From: Roseibium sp. Sym1
Lineage (GTDB): Bacteria; Pseudomonadota; Alphaproteobacteria; Rhizobiales; Stappiaceae
Length of the DNA stretch: 64,000 bases
NCBI RefSeq assembly: GCF_027359675.1
Contig: NZ_CP114786.1
Span: 1,054,001-1,118,000 of the forward strand
Direction of reading: 5' to 3'
Below, piece after piece: positions 62,959 to 64,000 of the stretch. Each line of letters opens with the position of its first letter. The stretch's first letter is position 1. The notes below the pieces were generated by a model that was not told where the DNA came from, searched no databases, and saw only the letters and a list, made by a program, of their open reading frames with translations. Made by a program: the position numbers and the translations under genes.

Positions 62959-64000
62959 CTAAAGAATGAACTTCGAAAGATCGACGTTCTTGGCCAGGTC
63001 GCCGATATTCTCGCGCACAAAATCCGCGCTGATCTCGACTTCCTCACCGGCCCTGTCGGGCGCGGTGAACGAAATCTCGTCCAGGATGCGCTCCATCACT
63101 GTCTGCAGGCGCCGGGCCCCGATATTCTCGACGGACCCGTTGAGATCGACTGCGACGGAGGCGATTTCCTCAATCGCGTCGTCGGTGAACTTGAGCGTCA
63201 GCTTTTCCGTTTCCATCAGCGCGACATACTGCTTGATCAGGCTGGCTTCCGGCTCGGTCAAAATGGCCTGGAAATCCTCCTTGTTGAGCGCCCTGAGTTC
63301 CACCCGGATCGGCAGTCGGCCCTGAAGCTCGGGCAGCAGATCGGACGGCTTGGCGACGTGAAACGCCCCCGAAGCGATGAACAGGATGTGGTCGGTCTTG
63401 ACCGGGCCGTGCTTGGTGGAGACGACCGTGCCCTCGATCAGGGGCAGCAGGTCGCGCTGAACGCCTTCGCGCGAGACGTCGCCTCCGGCCCTGCCTTCGC
63501 GGGCGCAGATCTTGTCGATCTCATCCAGGAAAACGATGCCCGAGTTCTCGACCAGGGAAATCGCCTCCTCGACGACCTTGTCCTCATCCAGCAGCTTGTC
63601 GGATTCCTCGTTGATCAGGAGACCGTAGCTGTCGCTCACCGTGGTGCGCTTGGTCTTGGTCTGACCGCCAAAGGCCTTGCCGAGCAGATCTGACACGTTC
63701 ATCACGCCAACGCTGGCGCCGGGCATGCCCGGCAGATCGAAGCTCGGCATCTGGGCCTGGGCACGAACCTCGACCTCGATTTCCTTCTCGTCCATTTCGC
63801 CATTGCGCAACTTGGCGCGGAAACTTTCCCGGGTGGCCGGGCTGGCGTTCTTGCCGACCAGGGCATCCAGCACCCGCTCCTCGGCGAGGACATGCGCCTT
63901 GGCCTTGACCGCTTCGCGCTTCTGGTCCCGCACAAGCGTGATGCCGGCTTCCACCAGATCACGGACGATCTGCTCCACATCGCGGCCGACATAGCCGACC
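62959..64000 (-). CDS. hslU: ATP-dependent protease ATPase subunit HslU, partial (5' end outside window)
   Basis: AAA+ unfoldase that feeds substrates to HslV. About 347 residues are visible of a family length near 435. At the window edge the frame is still open ([19 protein letters not shown]), so the Walker A region lies beyond. Visible are the inserted I domain, the Walker B region [40 protein letters not shown] and the C-terminus [20 protein letters not shown]. The C-terminal tail ends with a Leu as required for HslV activation. Confidence 0.97.
   Translation of the reverse strand, partial: VGYVGRDVEQIVRDLVEAGITLVRDQKREAVKAKAHVLAEERVLDALVGKNASPATRESFRAKLRNGEMDEKEIEVEVRAQAQMPSFDLPGMPGASVGVMNVSDLLGKAFGGQTKTKRTTVSDSYGLLINEESDKLLDEDKVVEEAISLVENSGIVFLDEIDKICAREGRAGGDVSREGVQRDLLPLIEGTVVSTKHGPVKTDHILFIASGAFHVAKPSDLLPELQGRLPIRVELRALNKEDFQAILTEPEASLIKQYVALMETEKLTLKFTDDAIEEIASVAVDLNGSVENIGARRLQTVMERILDEISFTAPDRAGEEVEISADFVRENIGDLAKNVDLSKFIL

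Noticed and set aside
1..64000. CRISPR arrays, tRNA or rRNA genes, prophage or complete IS
   Set aside because: No regularly spaced direct repeats, no tRNA-like cloverleaf with TTCGA loop in gaps, and no transposase, integrase or phage structural gene was seen by eye.

Overview
The window is a GC-rich chromosomal segment from an alphaproteobacterium, most probably order Hyphomicrobiales. A Stappiaceae-type (Roseibium/Labrenzia-like) genome fits, but the genus is an inference. Evidence includes the order ffs - dnaX - ybaB - recR, the block mur - plsC - miaB - phoH - ybeY - corC - lnt - XRE - metK - trmB, and rimP - nusA - ylxR - infB - rbfA - truB - rpsO - pnp. A Fur-family protein of the Mur type and a DnaX without zinc cysteines point the same way. 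The window is about 90% coding and mostly on the minus strand. I found no tRNA, rRNA, CRISPR array, prophage or intact insertion sequence.

Layout. 1-1650: sdhA (partial)-sdhD-sdhC, read leftward, with a perfect palindrome upstream. 2000-5253: an unknown Cys-rich protein, glutaminase, and two tandem EI24-type membrane proteins. 5678-11700: a methyltransferase, recR, ybaB, dnaX, a two-gene module with a ribbon-helix-helix regulator, the SRP RNA gene ffs with promoter and terminator, and a LysE exporter. 11830-17058 (plus strand): HIT protein, NudC, a divergent histidine phosphatase, a lytic transglycosylase and a SulP transporter lacking STAS. 17091-24875: a YejABEF-type peptide importer with two substrate-binding proteins. 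24986-31144: a CHASE-GGDEF cyclase, a membrane-anchored cytochrome c, then kdsB, pheA, a PfkB sugar/adenosine kinase and a GST. 31145-33500: an accessory island holding a translationally coupled HExxH metallopeptidase-like protein and an exported HEAT-like protein. 33565-38205: gpmA-dapB, and a PAS-GGDEF-EAL protein preceded by a solitary transposon-end relic. 38264-48871: the translation/RNA operon. 49171-62046: metK, lnt, RNA modification, Fe-S and stress genes. 62174-64000: a small membrane cyclase and hslU (5' end outside the window).

How the genes work together. Most of the window is housekeeping: respiration (sdh, cytochrome c), replication and repair (dnaX, recR), transcription and translation (nusA, infB, rbfA, rimP, rpsO, truB, pnp), tRNA modification (trmB, miaB, tsaB), envelope biogenesis (kdsB, lnt, plsC, transglycosylase), amino-acid and SAM synthesis (pheA, dapB, metK), and protein quality control (hslU). 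Three separate c-di-GMP enzymes with different sensors add a signalling layer.

The less ordinary content is non-coding or accessory. It includes a 270-bp MITE-like element between the HIT gene and nudC, a related single end at 35363, and three families of fold-back intergenic repeats. It also includes a probably leaderless, autoregulated ribbon-helix-helix gene and the metallopeptidase/HEAT pair, which is the best candidate for undescribed biology here. All family assignments come from reading motifs; no database search was run.
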